Source: Streptomyces sp. V4I2 | GTDB lineage: Bacteria; Actinomycetota; Actinomycetes; Streptomycetales; Streptomycetaceae | DNA: 64,000 nt | Assembly: GCF_030817655.1 (NCBI RefSeq) | Contig: NZ_JAUSZM010000003.1 | Coordinates: 6,014,001-6,078,000 of the forward strand | Direction: 5' to 3' | In this document: positions 32,722 to 41,696 of the stretch, one piece after another | How the letters are laid out: every line of letters starts with the position of its first letter | Position numbering within the stretch: position 1 is the stretch's first letter | Position numbers and translations under genes: made by a program | The notes under the pieces: generated by a model | Told to the model about the DNA's origin: nothing | What the model saw: only the letters and a program-made list of their open reading frames with translations | Database searches by the model: none

Positions 32722-34386
32722 ATGTCCAGTCACCTTGGAACGGACGCGGAAACGACGCCCGCGACACTGTCGGGGAGCAGCGGGGAAAGCGCCACGGAAG
32801 GCCCGGACACCGGCACAGATGCCGAGGGCGACGGCGGCGGCAGACTCGGTTCCGTCTTCTGGACCTCGATAGGTATCTCCGCCGTCTTCGTGGCCTGGGC
32901 GGTGCTCTTCACGGACAACCTGAACAAAGTCACGAACAGCTCGCTGAACTGGGTGACGGCCACCTTCGGCTGGTCCTACCTGGTGATCACGCTCGCCATC
33001 CTGATCTTCCTGGTGTTCCTGGCCTTCAGCCCCGCCGGCGACCTCCGCCTGGGCAAGGACAGCGACCGCCCCGAGTTCTCGACGCTCACCTGGTTCGCCA
33101 TGATCCTCAGCGCGGTCATGGGCATCGGACTGGTCTCGTACGGGGTCGCCGAACCGATCTCCCACCTGGCGTCCCCGCCGCACGGTCTCGCCCAGCCGAA
33201 CACGTCGGCGGCGGCGGTGCGCGCCCTCCAGTACTCCTACTTCGACTGGGGTCTGCAGGCCTGGGCGATCTTTGCCGTCTTCGGTCTGGCCATCGCGTAC
33301 TCGACCCACCGCAAGGGTCGGCGCACCCTGGTGAGCCAGCTGTTCGTGCCGCTGCTCGGCGACCGCGTGAACGGGCCGATCGGCAAGACGATCGACGTAC
33401 TCGCCGTGTTCGCGACGCTCTTCGGCACCACGACGTCCCTGGGCCTCGGAGCGCTGCAGGTCAACAACGGTCTCGGCAGGCTGTGGGGGATGCCGGTCGA
33501 CAACGTGAGCCAGGTGCTCATCATCGCCGTCGTCACCTCGATCTTCACGCTCTCGGCGGTGACGGGTGTCAGCAAGGGCATCAAGTTCCTGAGCCAGGGC
33601 AGCACGCTGCTGGCGATCGCGCTGTTCGTCTTCATGCTGGTCGTCGGCCCGGCCGTGTTCATCGCGAACCTGTACATCGAGTCCGTGGGCCAGTGGGCCA
33701 CCGACTTCTTCCGGATGAGCCTGCAGGGCACCGCGTTCGGCGGGCTCCAGTGGATGCAGTGGTGGACCTACTTCATGATGGCCTGGTGGGTCTCCTGGGG
33801 CGCCTTCGTCGGTGTCTTCCTGGCCCGGATATCGCGGGGCCGCACCATCCGCGGCTTCATCATGGGCGTCCTGGTCGTCCCCAGCGTGGTCTTCTTCACC
33901 TGGTTCACGGTCTTCGGCGGTACGGCGATCCACGTCGACATGTTCGAGGGCGGCGACATCGCCAAGCAGACCGCCGCCGACATCAACAGCGCGTTCTTCG
34001 CGACCCTCGACCACTTCCCGCTGGCCGACGTCACCTCGGTGATCGCGATCATCCTGGTCGTGATGTTCTTCGTCTCCGGCGCCGACGCCAACACCTACGT
34101 CCTGTCCATGATGACTTCGGACGGATCGCTCACCCCGCGTCGCCCGGTGCTCATCCTCTGGGGCGTCCTCACCGGTGTCACCGCCGTGGTCCTCATGCTC
34201 GCCGGCGGACTGAACGCCCTGCAGAACACCGTCATCGTGACGTCCCTGCCGTTCCTCGTGATCATCGCCGGTCTGGCGGTGTCCTTCTGGAAAGAGCTGA
34301 GGGCGGACAGGAAGGACGGGAGGGACGTGAAGGACGGGAAGGAGCTGGGCGCGGACAGGAAGGAGACGACCGGTGCCGCACTCTGA
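32722..34386 (+). CDS. BCCT-family transporter
   Basis: The 554-residue protein has about 12 membrane helices and an acidic hydrophilic N-terminus (about 1-50). The family signature VMGIGLVSYGVAEPISHLASPPHG (about 138-161) and the WTYFMMAWWVSWGAFVGVFLARISRGRTIR segment are clear. The ATG at 32722 follows AAGGAG. BCCT carriers import betaine, choline, carnitine and similar compounds, but the substrate-defining tryptophans were not checked. The C-terminus is highly charged with repeated K/R/D/E-rich units. Confidence 0.92.
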   Translation: MSSHLGTDAETTPATLSGSSGESATEGPDTGTDAEGDGGGRLGSVFWTSIGISAVFVAWAVLFTDNLNKVTNSSLNWVTATFGWSYLVITLAILIFLVFLAFSPAGDLRLGKDSDRPEFSTLTWFAMILSAVMGIGLVSYGVAEPISHLASPPHGLAQPNTSAAAVRALQYSYFDWGLQAWAIFAVFGLAIAYSTHRKGRRTLVSQLFVPLLGDRVNGPIGKTIDVLAVFATLFGTTTSLGLGALQVNNGLGRLWGMPVDNVSQVLIIAVVTSIFTLSAVTGVSKGIKFLSQGSTLLAIALFVFMLVVGPAVFIANLYIESVGQWATDFFRMSLQGTAFGGLQWMQWWTYFMMAWWVSWGAFVGVFLARISRGRTIRGFIMGVLVVPSVVFFTWFTVFGGTAIHVDMFEGGDIAKQTAADINSAFFATLDHFPLADVTSVIAIILVVMFFVSGADANTYVLSMMTSDGSLTPRRPVLILWGVLTGVTAVVLMLAGGLNALQNTVIVTSLPFLVIIAGLAVSFWKELRADRKDGRDVKDGKELGADRKETTGAAL

Positions 34387-34798
34387 CGCCCGTCGCGCAC
34401 TCATCGAGAAGACGTGGACCGCGGTCTGGGGCCAGGGTGACGTCGACGCCCTCGACGCGCTGCTGAGTCCGGCGTACCTCCGCCACGGCGGCGACCCGCA
34501 CCCCCAGGACCTGACCGCCTTCAAGGCCACGATCGTCTCGACCCGGGCCGCCTTCCCGGACCTGGTCACCACCGTCGACGACATCGTGGTCGAGGGTGAC
34601 CGGGCCGCGATCCGCTGGCACAGCGGCGGAACCCAGACGAACTCGTTCCTCGGGGTCCCTCCCACCAGACGGCGCGTGGAGGTCAGCGGCGCCACGTTCG
34701 CCCGTTTCGAGGGGGACCTGATCGTCGAGGAGCACGTGACGTGGGACCCCCGGGCGCTGCTCTCGGCGCTGGGCGTCATCCGGGTGGGACAGGACTGA
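34373..34798 (+). CDS. SnoaL-like polyketide-cyclase/ester-cyclase fold protein
   Basis: The 141-residue protein has the NTF2-like pattern of the SnoaL family: WTAVWGQGDVDALDALLSPAYLRHG, TAFKATIVSTRAAFPDLVTTVDDIVVEGDRAAIRWHSGGT. It overlaps the end of the transporter gene. In catabolic operons such proteins are often isomerases or have unknown roles. No evidence for a polyketide here. Confidence 0.82.
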   Translation: MPHSDARRALIEKTWTAVWGQGDVDALDALLSPAYLRHGGDPHPQDLTAFKATIVSTRAAFPDLVTTVDDIVVEGDRAAIRWHSGGTQTNSFLGVPPTRRRVEVSGATFARFEGDLIVEEHVTWDPRALLSALGVIRVGQD

Positions 34799-34844
34799 GG
34801 ATCACGATGACGATGACGAGACGACGACCAGGAGGAGCACCGCC

Positions 34845-35348
34845 ATGACCCCGCTCGCCTCGAAGCCCGACCTCGATGTGATGAAGCTGGTCAACCGGCA
34901 GTTCGTCACCGGTGTCACGGTCGTGACCGCGATGGACGGTGAGACCCCCAGAGGGCTGGCCGTCAACGCGTTCTCGAGTATCTCGCTCGACCCTGCGACC
35001 GTGATGGTGTGCGTCCAGCGCACCTCGTCCACGCATGACTGTCTGTTCGCGGCGGACCACCTGGCGATCAACATCCTGTCCACCGAGCAGCTCGACGTCG
35101 TCGGTACGTTCGCGGGCAAGGCCGACGACAAGTTCAGGGACGTCGCATGGGAGAGCGGTCCGTTCGGCAGCCCGCTGCTCGCCCGGAGCAGTGCGCAGAT
35201 GGAGGTCGAGATACGCGAGCGGCTGCAGGCCAGCACCCACACCGTGTTCATCTGCCGCGTGGTGCACGCCGCCGTCGCCGAGAACCATCCGATGGTCTAC
35301 AGCGCGGGTAAGTTCTTCGACGGCGGCGCGCTCGCGCCACTGGGATGA
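34845..35348 (+). CDS. Flavin reductase family protein
   Basis: The 167-residue protein has FVTGVTVVTAMDGETPRGLAVNAFSSISLDPATVMVC and NILSTEQLDVVGTFAGKADDKFRDVAW, the split-barrel flavin reductase signatures. It is the logical partner of the LLM oxidoreductase at 27757 in the divergent operon. Start after AGGAGGAGC. Confidence 0.88.
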   Translation: MTPLASKPDLDVMKLVNRQFVTGVTVVTAMDGETPRGLAVNAFSSISLDPATVMVCVQRTSSTHDCLFAADHLAINILSTEQLDVVGTFAGKADDKFRDVAWESGPFGSPLLARSSAQMEVEIRERLQASTHTVFICRVVHAAVAENHPMVYSAGKFFDGGALAPLG

Positions 35349-35358
35349 GGAGGGTTCG

Positions 35359-36078
35359 GTGAATCGCGAAAAGGGCGAGCCGAAGGGCGAACCGAAGAAC
35401 GGGTCGATGCAGGCCATGGTGATCGGCGAGATGCGCCGGCGGATCATCAAGGGAGACATCGAGCCCGGGGCCCCGCTCTCGGAACTCGCCCTCGCCGAGG
35501 AGTTCGGCGTCAGTCGTACGCCCGTACGCGAAGCCCTCAAGCAGTTGCAGACCGAAGGGCTGGTCGAAATCCGGCCCCGCGTCGGGACGTTCGTCTCCAT
35601 CCCCTCCCGCCGTGAGATCACGGAACTCTTCGAGATGAAGGGGCTCATCGAGGGTGCCGCCGCCCGTCTCCTCGCTCAGCGTGGCCGCGTCGCGGAGATC
35701 GACCTGCTCGAACGGAACCTCCGCGAGGCCGACGAAGCGGTGGCGCGGGACGACCGGGAGCGCTACGCGGAGCTGGTCCAGGAGTTCCACGACCTGCTGA
35801 TAGCCGGTGCCGACAACAGCAAGCTGGAGGCCCACTACCGGATGCTGATGAACCAGCTGGCCTACTACTCCCGGCTGGTGCACACCTCGCTGAGCCGGCC
35901 GGGCCGTGCCCTGCAGTCGGACCGTGAGCACCACGTCGTCCTGGAACTGATCCTGGAGAAGGACGGCGACAGCGCCGAGCAGGTGATGCGTGAGCACGTC
36001 AGGGCCAGCCGACGCGCGCTGCTGGCGGGGCTGCCCATCGGCGGTTCGGACGAAGGGCTCGGTACGGCGGGTTCCTGA
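35359..36078 (+). CDS. GntR-family regulator, FadR/FCD type
   Basis: The 239-residue protein starts at GTG after GAGGAGG. The winged helix (RIIKGDIEPGAPLSELALAEEFGVSRTPVREALKQLQTEGLVEIRPRVGTFV, about residues 25-78) is textbook GntR. The FCD ligand-binding helical domain follows, with likely metal ligands in EFHDLL, HYRML and REHHVV. Probably senses a pathway acid and controls both divergent operons. Confidence 0.9.
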   Translation: MNREKGEPKGEPKNGSMQAMVIGEMRRRIIKGDIEPGAPLSELALAEEFGVSRTPVREALKQLQTEGLVEIRPRVGTFVSIPSRREITELFEMKGLIEGAAARLLAQRGRVAEIDLLERNLREADEAVARDDRERYAELVQEFHDLLIAGADNSKLEAHYRMLMNQLAYYSRLVHTSLSRPGRALQSDREHHVVLELILEKDGDSAEQVMREHVRASRRALLAGLPIGGSDEGLGTAGS

Positions 36079-36172
36079 GGAAGGGAGGGCTCTGTAGCGG
36101 CCGGGTTTCGCCTCTTCGGGGGTGGTGCCCGGCTTTCGGCTTACGGGGACCTTCCACGGCAGAAATCTGCCC

Positions 36173-36211
36173 GTAACGCCCTGCGTGTCTACTGGTATGC
36201 AACAACGATTC
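36173..36211 (+). promoter_or_regulatory. 39-bp motif shared with the amt promoter
   Basis: GTAACGC, GTCTACTG, TG and AACAACG blocks occur here and at 42371-42409 with identical spacing (39 nt). The segment is 29 nt upstream of the glnT-like start. It may be a promoter plus operator for a nitrogen regulator or for the XRE-cupin protein encoded between the two sites. Confidence 0.55.
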
Positions 36212-36239
36212 ACCACAGTGGACACCCAAGGAGGGGCCC

Positions 36240-37556
36240 ATGGTGACCGCCATCCCCGATCTCGCCGAACTGGTCCGCGCCGACGGCATCGAGTTCGTGC
36301 TCGCCGTCTTCGTCGACCTGACCGGCAAACCGTGCGCCAAGCTCGTCCCGGCCCAGGCCGTCGAGGAACTCCGCGACGAGGGCGTCGGGTTCGCCGGGTA
36401 CGCGGCCGGCGCGCTCGGCCAGCAGCCCAGTGACCCCGATGTCGTCGCCCGCCCCGACGCGTCCTCGTACACCCCCGTCCCCTTCGTCAAGCCCGGCCTC
36501 GCCCTCGTCCACTGCGACCCGTACGTGGAGGGCGAACCCTGGCCCTACGCCCCGCGCGTCATCCTGCGCAGGGTGCTGGAACGGGCCGCCGCCCAGGGGC
36601 TGTCGATGTCCGTGGGCGCCGAGGTCGAGTACTTCCTCGTCAACCGGGACGAACACGGTGTGCTCAGCGTCGCCGACGCCAGGGACACCGCCGCCCAACC
36701 CTGTTACGACGCCCGCGGGCTGACCCGGATGTACGACCACCTCACCGCCGTCTCCAGCGCCATGAACTCCCTCGGCTGGGGCAACTACGCCAACGACCAC
36801 GAGGACGGCAACGGCCAGTTCGAGCAGAACTTCAAGCACGCCGACGCCCTCACCACCGCCGACCGGGTCATCACCATGCGGTACCTGGTGTCGATGCTGG
36901 CCGAACAGCGGGGCATGACCGCCACGTTCATGCCGAAGCCGTTCACCGACCGCACCGGCACCGGCATGCACCTGCACATGTCGCTGTGGCGGGGCGACGA
37001 ACCCGCCTTCCCCGACGCCACCGACGGACGCGGGCTCGGACTCTCCCCGCTCGCCTACTCCTTCGTCGCCGGCATCATCGAGCACGCGCAGGCCCTCCAG
37101 GCCGTCATCGCGCCGACGGTCAACTCCTACAAGCGCACCGGCGCGGTGAACACCCGCTCGGGCGCCACCTGGACACCGCGCGTCGCGGGGTACGGCGGAA
37201 ACGACCGCACCCACTTCGTCCGCGTCCCCGACGGCAACCGTATCGAGCTGCGCGGCGGAGACGGCGCCTCCAATCCCTACCTCGCCGCAGCCGCCGCCCT
37301 CGCTGCCGGCCTCGACGGCATCGAACGCGGCCTCGACCCGGGCGAGCCCGGCGCGGCAGGCAAGGGCCCGGAACTCCCGCCGACCCTCCTGCACGCAGTG
37401 GAGGCGCTCCAGGCGGACGAGGTGATCAGCGGCGCCCTGGACGCGGCCGGGGCCGGGGTGAGCCGGTACTTCGCCGACCTCAAGCGCGAGGAGTTCTTCG
37501 ACTGGCACGCGACGGTCGGCCCCTGGGAGCTGGACCGCTATCTGACCGCTTTCTGA
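36240..37556 (+). CDS. glnT: GlnT-type glutamine-synthetase-like ligase
   Basis: The 438-residue protein has glutamine synthetase landmarks: GAEVEYFL (metal), NDHEDGNGQFEQNFKHADALTTADR, TFMPKPFTDRTGTGMHLHMSL, the ATP loop NSYKR and RIELRGGDGASNPY. It belongs to the short GS-like group that includes GlnT and gamma-glutamylmethylamide synthetase (GmaS). It is followed by three glutamate-synthase-like subunits and a sarcosine-oxidase-like gene, which fits handling of methylated amines. The ATG follows AAGGAGGGGCCC. Confidence 0.88.
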   Translation: MVTAIPDLAELVRADGIEFVLAVFVDLTGKPCAKLVPAQAVEELRDEGVGFAGYAAGALGQQPSDPDVVARPDASSYTPVPFVKPGLALVHCDPYVEGEPWPYAPRVILRRVLERAAAQGLSMSVGAEVEYFLVNRDEHGVLSVADARDTAAQPCYDARGLTRMYDHLTAVSSAMNSLGWGNYANDHEDGNGQFEQNFKHADALTTADRVITMRYLVSMLAEQRGMTATFMPKPFTDRTGTGMHLHMSLWRGDEPAFPDATDGRGLGLSPLAYSFVAGIIEHAQALQAVIAPTVNSYKRTGAVNTRSGATWTPRVAGYGGNDRTHFVRVPDGNRIELRGGDGASNPYLAAAAALAAGLDGIERGLDPGEPGAAGKGPELPPTLLHAVEALQADEVISGALDAAGAGVSRYFADLKREEFFDWHATVGPWELDRYLTAF

Positions 37557-37606
37557 CCGCCTTTTGACCACCCTCCGCTTTTTGCCGCCTTCTGAAGGGA
37601 CTTGAG

Positions 37607-38482
37607 ATGTGCGGAATCGTGGGGCTCCATCTGCGGGAGCCCTCACTCGAACCCCGGCTGGGCGAGCTGCTTACCGCGATGCTGGGCCAGGTCGTCGAAC
37701 GCGGCCCCGATTCGGCGGGCGTCGCGGTCTACGGCGACCCGCGCCTGTCCCCGCCGGGACGTGCCGTCGTCTCGCTGCTCGGGGTCACGCCGGCCGAGGC
37801 GGAGGCCGCGTTGCCCGGCGCGGTGGCCGTAGCCGCCGACGTCACCACCGTCGTACACGCGGATCTTCCGGTCGCCGACCTGCTCGCGGCCGTCGCGGAC
37901 GCGCTGCCCCACGTCACCGTCATCGGCTCCGGCACGAACATGGCCGTACTCAAGGGCACTGGAAACCCAGTGGAGTTGGCGGACGCCTTCGGGCTCGCCG
38001 CCGTCACCGGCTGGCAGGGCGTCGGCCACACCCGCATGGCCACGGAATCCGCGGTCACCCCCGAGGGCGCCCACCCCTTCTCGGTCGGCCCCGGACAGTG
38101 CCTGGTGCACAACGGCTCCTTCGCCAACCACGCCACCATCCGGCGCGAACTGCGCGCCCAGGGCGTCGAGTTCGCCAGCGAGAACGACTCCGAGGTCGGC
38201 GCGCGGTTCGTCTCCCATCAGTTGGAACAGGGCGCCGACCTGGAGAAGGCGCTGCAGCTGCTGTGCGAGCGGTTCGACGGTTTCTACACGCTGCTTGTGT
38301 CGACCGGTGACTCCTTCGCGGTCGTCCGTGACGCCATCGCCTGCAAGCCGGCGCTCGTCGCCGAGACCGATGCGTGGGTGGCGATGGCCTCCGAGTACCG
38401 GGCGCTGGACGTCCTGCCGGGCATCGAGAACGCCCGCATCTTCGAACCCGAGCCGGAAGAGGTGTACGTATGGCGACGCTGA
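37607..38482 (+). CDS. glxB: Class II glutamine amidotransferase subunit (GlxB/MgsA-like)
   Basis: The 291-residue protein begins MCGIVGLHL; Cys2 is the N-terminal nucleophile. RGPDSAGVAVYG, GHTRMATESAVTPEGAHPF and LVHNGSFANH are all class II amidotransferase motifs. In the glxBCD/mgsABC sets this is the first of three polypeptides that together equal the large subunit of glutamate synthase or N-methylglutamate synthase. It overlaps the next gene by 13 nt. Confidence 0.9.
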   Translation: MCGIVGLHLREPSLEPRLGELLTAMLGQVVERGPDSAGVAVYGDPRLSPPGRAVVSLLGVTPAEAEAALPGAVAVAADVTTVVHADLPVADLLAAVADALPHVTVIGSGTNMAVLKGTGNPVELADAFGLAAVTGWQGVGHTRMATESAVTPEGAHPFSVGPGQCLVHNGSFANHATIRRELRAQGVEFASENDSEVGARFVSHQLEQGADLEKALQLLCERFDGFYTLLVSTGDSFAVVRDAIACKPALVAETDAWVAMASEYRALDVLPGIENARIFEPEPEEVYVWRR

Positions 38483-39147
38483 TCGACCTGGTCGAGACTC
38501 CGGTGCGGGAGCTCAACCAGGCCCTGCACACGCCCGGCGGCGCGGATGTCTGGCGCATCCTGAACCCGCGCGGCGCACACGCCGTGGCCTGCGGAATCCG
38601 GGAGGGTCTCGCCGTCGACATCGAAGGCCACGTCGGCTACTACTGCGCCGGCATGAACCAGCGCGCCACGGTCACCGTGCACGGCAACGCGGGCACGGGT
38701 GTCGCCGAGAACATGATGTCCGGGACGGTTCGGGTGCGGGGGAACGCGTCCCAGTCGGCGGGGGCCACTGGTCACGGGGGACTTCTGGCGATTGACGGGG
38801 ATGCGTCTGCGCGGTGCGGGATCTCCATGAAGGGGGTGGACATCGTTGTGGGGGGCGATGTCGGGCACATGAGCGCGTTCATGGGGCAGGCCGGGCGGTT
38901 GGTGGTGTGTGGGGATGCGGGGGACGCGCTGGGGGATTCGCTGTATGAGGCTCGGATCTATGTCCGGGGTTCGGTGAAGTCCCTTGGTGCGGACTGCGTC
39001 GAGAAGGAGATGCGGGACGAACATCTGGCTGAGCTTGCCGAGTTGCTCAAGGCGGCTGAGCGGGACGAGGATCCTGCGGATTTTCGGCGGTACGGCTCCG
39101 CCAGGACGCTCTATCACTTCAAGGTCGACAACTTGACGGCGTATTAG
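38470..39147 (+). CDS. glxC: GltS alpha-domain-like subunit (GlxC/MgsB-like)
   Basis: The 225-residue protein is a right-handed beta-helix of Gly-rich turns (VHGNAGTGVAENMMSGTVRVRGNAS..., VVVCGDAGDALGDSLYEARIYVRG), as in the C-terminal GXGXG domain of glutamate synthase. Codon choice in its second half (38700-39147) is visibly less G/C-extreme, with GGG/GGT runs, than in its neighbours, suggesting a different mutational history. It starts inside glxB. Confidence 0.88.
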   Translation: MATLIDLVETPVRELNQALHTPGGADVWRILNPRGAHAVACGIREGLAVDIEGHVGYYCAGMNQRATVTVHGNAGTGVAENMMSGTVRVRGNASQSAGATGHGGLLAIDGDASARCGISMKGVDIVVGGDVGHMSAFMGQAGRLVVCGDAGDALGDSLYEARIYVRGSVKSLGADCVEKEMRDEHLAELAELLKAAERDEDPADFRRYGSARTLYHFKVDNLTAY

Positions 39148-39149
39148 CC

Positions 39150-39250
39150 CCGCCGGGAGTTCGGCTTTCGGCTGCGAGCCGCATGTGCCTGGTCGCGCCC
39201 GCGCGGCGGAGCCGCGAATTGACACAGCCCCGCGCCCCTGAAAGGGGTGC
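39150..39250. repeat. Probable Streptomyces intergenic repeat
   Basis: About 100 nt between the second and third glx genes contain GCGGCGGAGCCGC and CCCCGCGCCCCTGAAAGGGG, typical of a palindromic intergenic repeat seen many times in Streptomyces genomes (recognised from memory). It separates otherwise tightly packed genes and may be an insertion or a partial terminator. Confidence 0.5.
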
Positions 39251-39279
39251 TCCACCTCAGCCCTGACAAGGAGTTGGCC

Positions 39280-40599
39280 TTGGAACCCGCATCCCACGGA
39301 CTGCGCGAGTCGGCGACTTTCGACCGTGCCACCATCCACGCCATCCAGCGCGCCGCAGAAACCGGCATCTACGACATCCGCGGTTGGGGCGCCAAGCGCC
39401 GACTCCCGCACTTCGACGATCTGTTGCTGCTCGGTGCCTCCATGTCCCGCTACCCCCTCGAGGGTTATCGGGAGCGCTGTGACACCGACGTCGTCCTCGG
39501 CACCCGGCACGCCAAGCACCCCCTCCGCCTCTCCACCCCCGTCACCATCGCCGGTATGAGCTTCGGGGCCCTCTCCGCCCAGGCCAAGGAGGCCCTCGGC
39601 AGGGGAGCGTCCGAGGCGGGTACGTCCACCACCACCGGTGACGGCGGCATGACCCCCGAGGAGCGCGGGCACTCCAAGCACCTCGTCTATCAGTACCTGC
39701 CGTCCCGCTACGGCATGAACCCCGACGACCTGCGTGCCGCCGACGCCATCGAGGTCGTCCTCGGCCAGGGGGCCAAGCCCGGCGGCGGGGGCATGCTGCT
39801 CGGACAGAAGATCACCGAACGGGTCGCCGGGATGCGGACGTTGCCCGTCGGCATCGACCAGCGCAGCGCCTGCCGCCACCCCGACTGGACCGGCCCCGAC
39901 GACCTCGCCATCAAGATCCTGGAACTCCGCGAGATCACCGACTGGGAGAAGCCGATCTATGTGAAGGTCGGTGCGACCCGGACGTACTACGACGTGAAGC
40001 TGGCCGTCCACGCGGGCGCCGATGTCGTGGTCGTCGACGGTATGCAGGGCGGTACGGCGGCCACCCAGGACGTCTTCATCGAGCACGTCGGCATCCCCAC
40101 CCTGGCCGCCCTGCCCCAAGCAGTGCGCGCCCTCCAGGAGTTGGGCGTCCACCGCGAGGTCCAGCTGATCGTCTCCGGTGGGATCCGGGGCGGTGCAGAC
40201 ATGGCCAAGGCCCTCGCGCTCGGCGCGGACGCGGTCGCCATCGGTACGGCCGCGCTCATCGCGCTCGGCGACAACCATCCGAAGTACGACGCCGAGTACC
40301 GTCGACTGGGCTCCGCCGCAGGTTACTTCGACGACTACCAGGACGGCCGCGATCCGGCCGGCATCTCCACCCAGGACGAGGAACTCGCCGCCCGTCTCGA
40401 CCCGGTGGACGCCGGCCGCCGGCTCGCCAACTTCCTGCGAGTGATGACCATGGAGGCCCAGACGCTCGCCCGGGCGTGTGGGAAGGCGCACCTCCTCCAT
40501 CTGGAGCCGGAGGACCTGGTCGCGCTCACCATCGAGTCCGCCGCCATGGCCCGTGTCCCGCTCGCGGGCACGAACTGGATTCCCGGAGCCGGCCTGTGA
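39280..40599 (+). CDS. glxD: FMN-binding glutamate-synthase-like subunit (GlxD/MgsC-like)
   Basis: The protein has about 439 residues from a TTG preceded by AAGGAG; a GTG at 39247 is an alternative. GMSFGALSAQAKEALGRGASEAGTSTTTGDGGM, GQGAKPGGGGML, the FMN phosphate region SGGIRGGADMAKALALGADAVAIG and a synthase-type cysteine cluster region are present. It makes glutamate or N-methylglutamate with the two preceding proteins. Its stop overlaps the oxidase start. Confidence 0.92.
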   Translation: MEPASHGLRESATFDRATIHAIQRAAETGIYDIRGWGAKRRLPHFDDLLLLGASMSRYPLEGYRERCDTDVVLGTRHAKHPLRLSTPVTIAGMSFGALSAQAKEALGRGASEAGTSTTTGDGGMTPEERGHSKHLVYQYLPSRYGMNPDDLRAADAIEVVLGQGAKPGGGGMLLGQKITERVAGMRTLPVGIDQRSACRHPDWTGPDDLAIKILELREITDWEKPIYVKVGATRTYYDVKLAVHAGADVVVVDGMQGGTAATQDVFIEHVGIPTLAALPQAVRALQELGVHREVQLIVSGGIRGGADMAKALALGADAVAIGTAALIALGDNHPKYDAEYRRLGSAAGYFDDYQDGRDPAGISTQDEELAARLDPVDAGRRLANFLRVMTMEAQTLARACGKAHLLHLEPEDLVALTIESAAMARVPLAGTNWIPGAGL

Positions 40600-41687
40600 T
40601 CGCCGTCGTCGGTGCCGGGCTGATGGGCGCGGCCACCGCATGGCAACTGGCCCGGCAGGGACACGAGGTCACCCTGATCGAGGCCTACGACATCGGCCAC
40701 CGGCACGGCAGTTCGCACGGCAGCTCACGGATCTTCCGACGGGCATACGCCGACCCCTTCTACGTACGGCTGACCGGGCAGGCCTACGAGCACTGGCGTG
40801 AGCTGGAGCAGGACAGCTCAACTCCCTTGCTGCGTACGACCGGTGGCCTCGACCTGGGGGAGGGGCGCGACCCGGAGGGGCTGGCGGCCGTGCTGGGCGC
40901 GGCCGGAGTGCCGTACAAACTCCTCGGCGCGGAGGCCGCCGCTGAGCGCTGGCCGTACATCCGCTTCACCGGCCCGGCGCTGTACCACCCGGACGCGGGT
41001 GTCCTCGACTCCGACCAGGCCGTCGCGACGTGCGTCCGCCGGGCCGTCGAACACGGCGCGGACGCGTGGATCGGCGTACGTGTCACGGGTGTTGACTCCC
41101 TCGGCGACAACAAGGTGCTGTTGCGCACCGACGGCGGCCGTGAACTCATCGCCGACAGCGTGGTGTTCGCCGCCGGAGCCTGGTTGCCGGATCTCCACCT
41201 GCCCGTCCCACTACCGTCGTTGCGCGTCACCCAGCAACAGGTCTTCCACTTCCCGCAGCGTGATCCGGGTGTGCGGTGGCCGATCCTGGTGTCCAAGGAC
41301 GAGGCGATGCAGGTCTTCGGGCTGCCGTCCGGCGCCGACGGTGGCCCGCTCCCCGCGGTGAAGGTCGCGGAGCACGACCGCGGCACGCCCACCACCGCCC
41401 GTACCCGCAGCGGAGTCGTCGACCCGTCGTCGCGCACCCGGGTGAGTGGCTTCGTCCGCGACCGGCTCCCGGGCCTCATGCCCGACCCGGTCGCCGAGGC
41501 GACCTGCCTCTACACCACCACCCCCGACGAGGACTTCGTCCTCGACCGCCGCGGCCCGTTCGTCATCGTGTCCCCGTGCTCCGGCCACGGCGCCAAGTTC
41601 GCCCCGCTCGTCGGCGCGATGGCCGCCGACCTCGCCACCGGCCGCACCGAACCCCACCCCCGCTTCCGGCTGCAACGTGCCGGTTAA
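40596..41687 (+). CDS. Monomeric sarcosine oxidase-like FAD enzyme
   Basis: The 363-residue protein starts at GTG in a GTGA overlap. The dinucleotide motif VVGAGLMGAATAWQLARQG at the N-terminus, GSSHGSSRIFRRAY (FAD contact), and CLYTTTPDEDFVLD, whose Cys is at the covalent-flavin position of monomeric sarcosine and N-methyltryptophan oxidases, plus SGHGAKFAP all point to this family. It would demethylate an N-methyl amino acid, giving formaldehyde and peroxide. Linked to the glx genes by translation. Confidence 0.9.
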   Translation: MIAVVGAGLMGAATAWQLARQGHEVTLIEAYDIGHRHGSSHGSSRIFRRAYADPFYVRLTGQAYEHWRELEQDSSTPLLRTTGGLDLGEGRDPEGLAAVLGAAGVPYKLLGAEAAAERWPYIRFTGPALYHPDAGVLDSDQAVATCVRRAVEHGADAWIGVRVTGVDSLGDNKVLLRTDGGRELIADSVVFAAGAWLPDLHLPVPLPSLRVTQQQVFHFPQRDPGVRWPILVSKDEAMQVFGLPSGADGGPLPAVKVAEHDRGTPTTARTRSGVVDPSSRTRVSGFVRDRLPGLMPDPVAEATCLYTTTPDEDFVLDRRGPFVIVSPCSGHGAKFAPLVGAMAADLATGRTEPHPRFRLQRAG

Positions 41688-41696
41688 ACTGCGCCG

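Noticed and set aside
34373..34798. Polyketide cyclase of an aromatic polyketide cluster
   Set aside because: No minimal PKS is present; SnoaL-like folds are common in catabolic operons and this one sits with a transporter and a flavin reductase.
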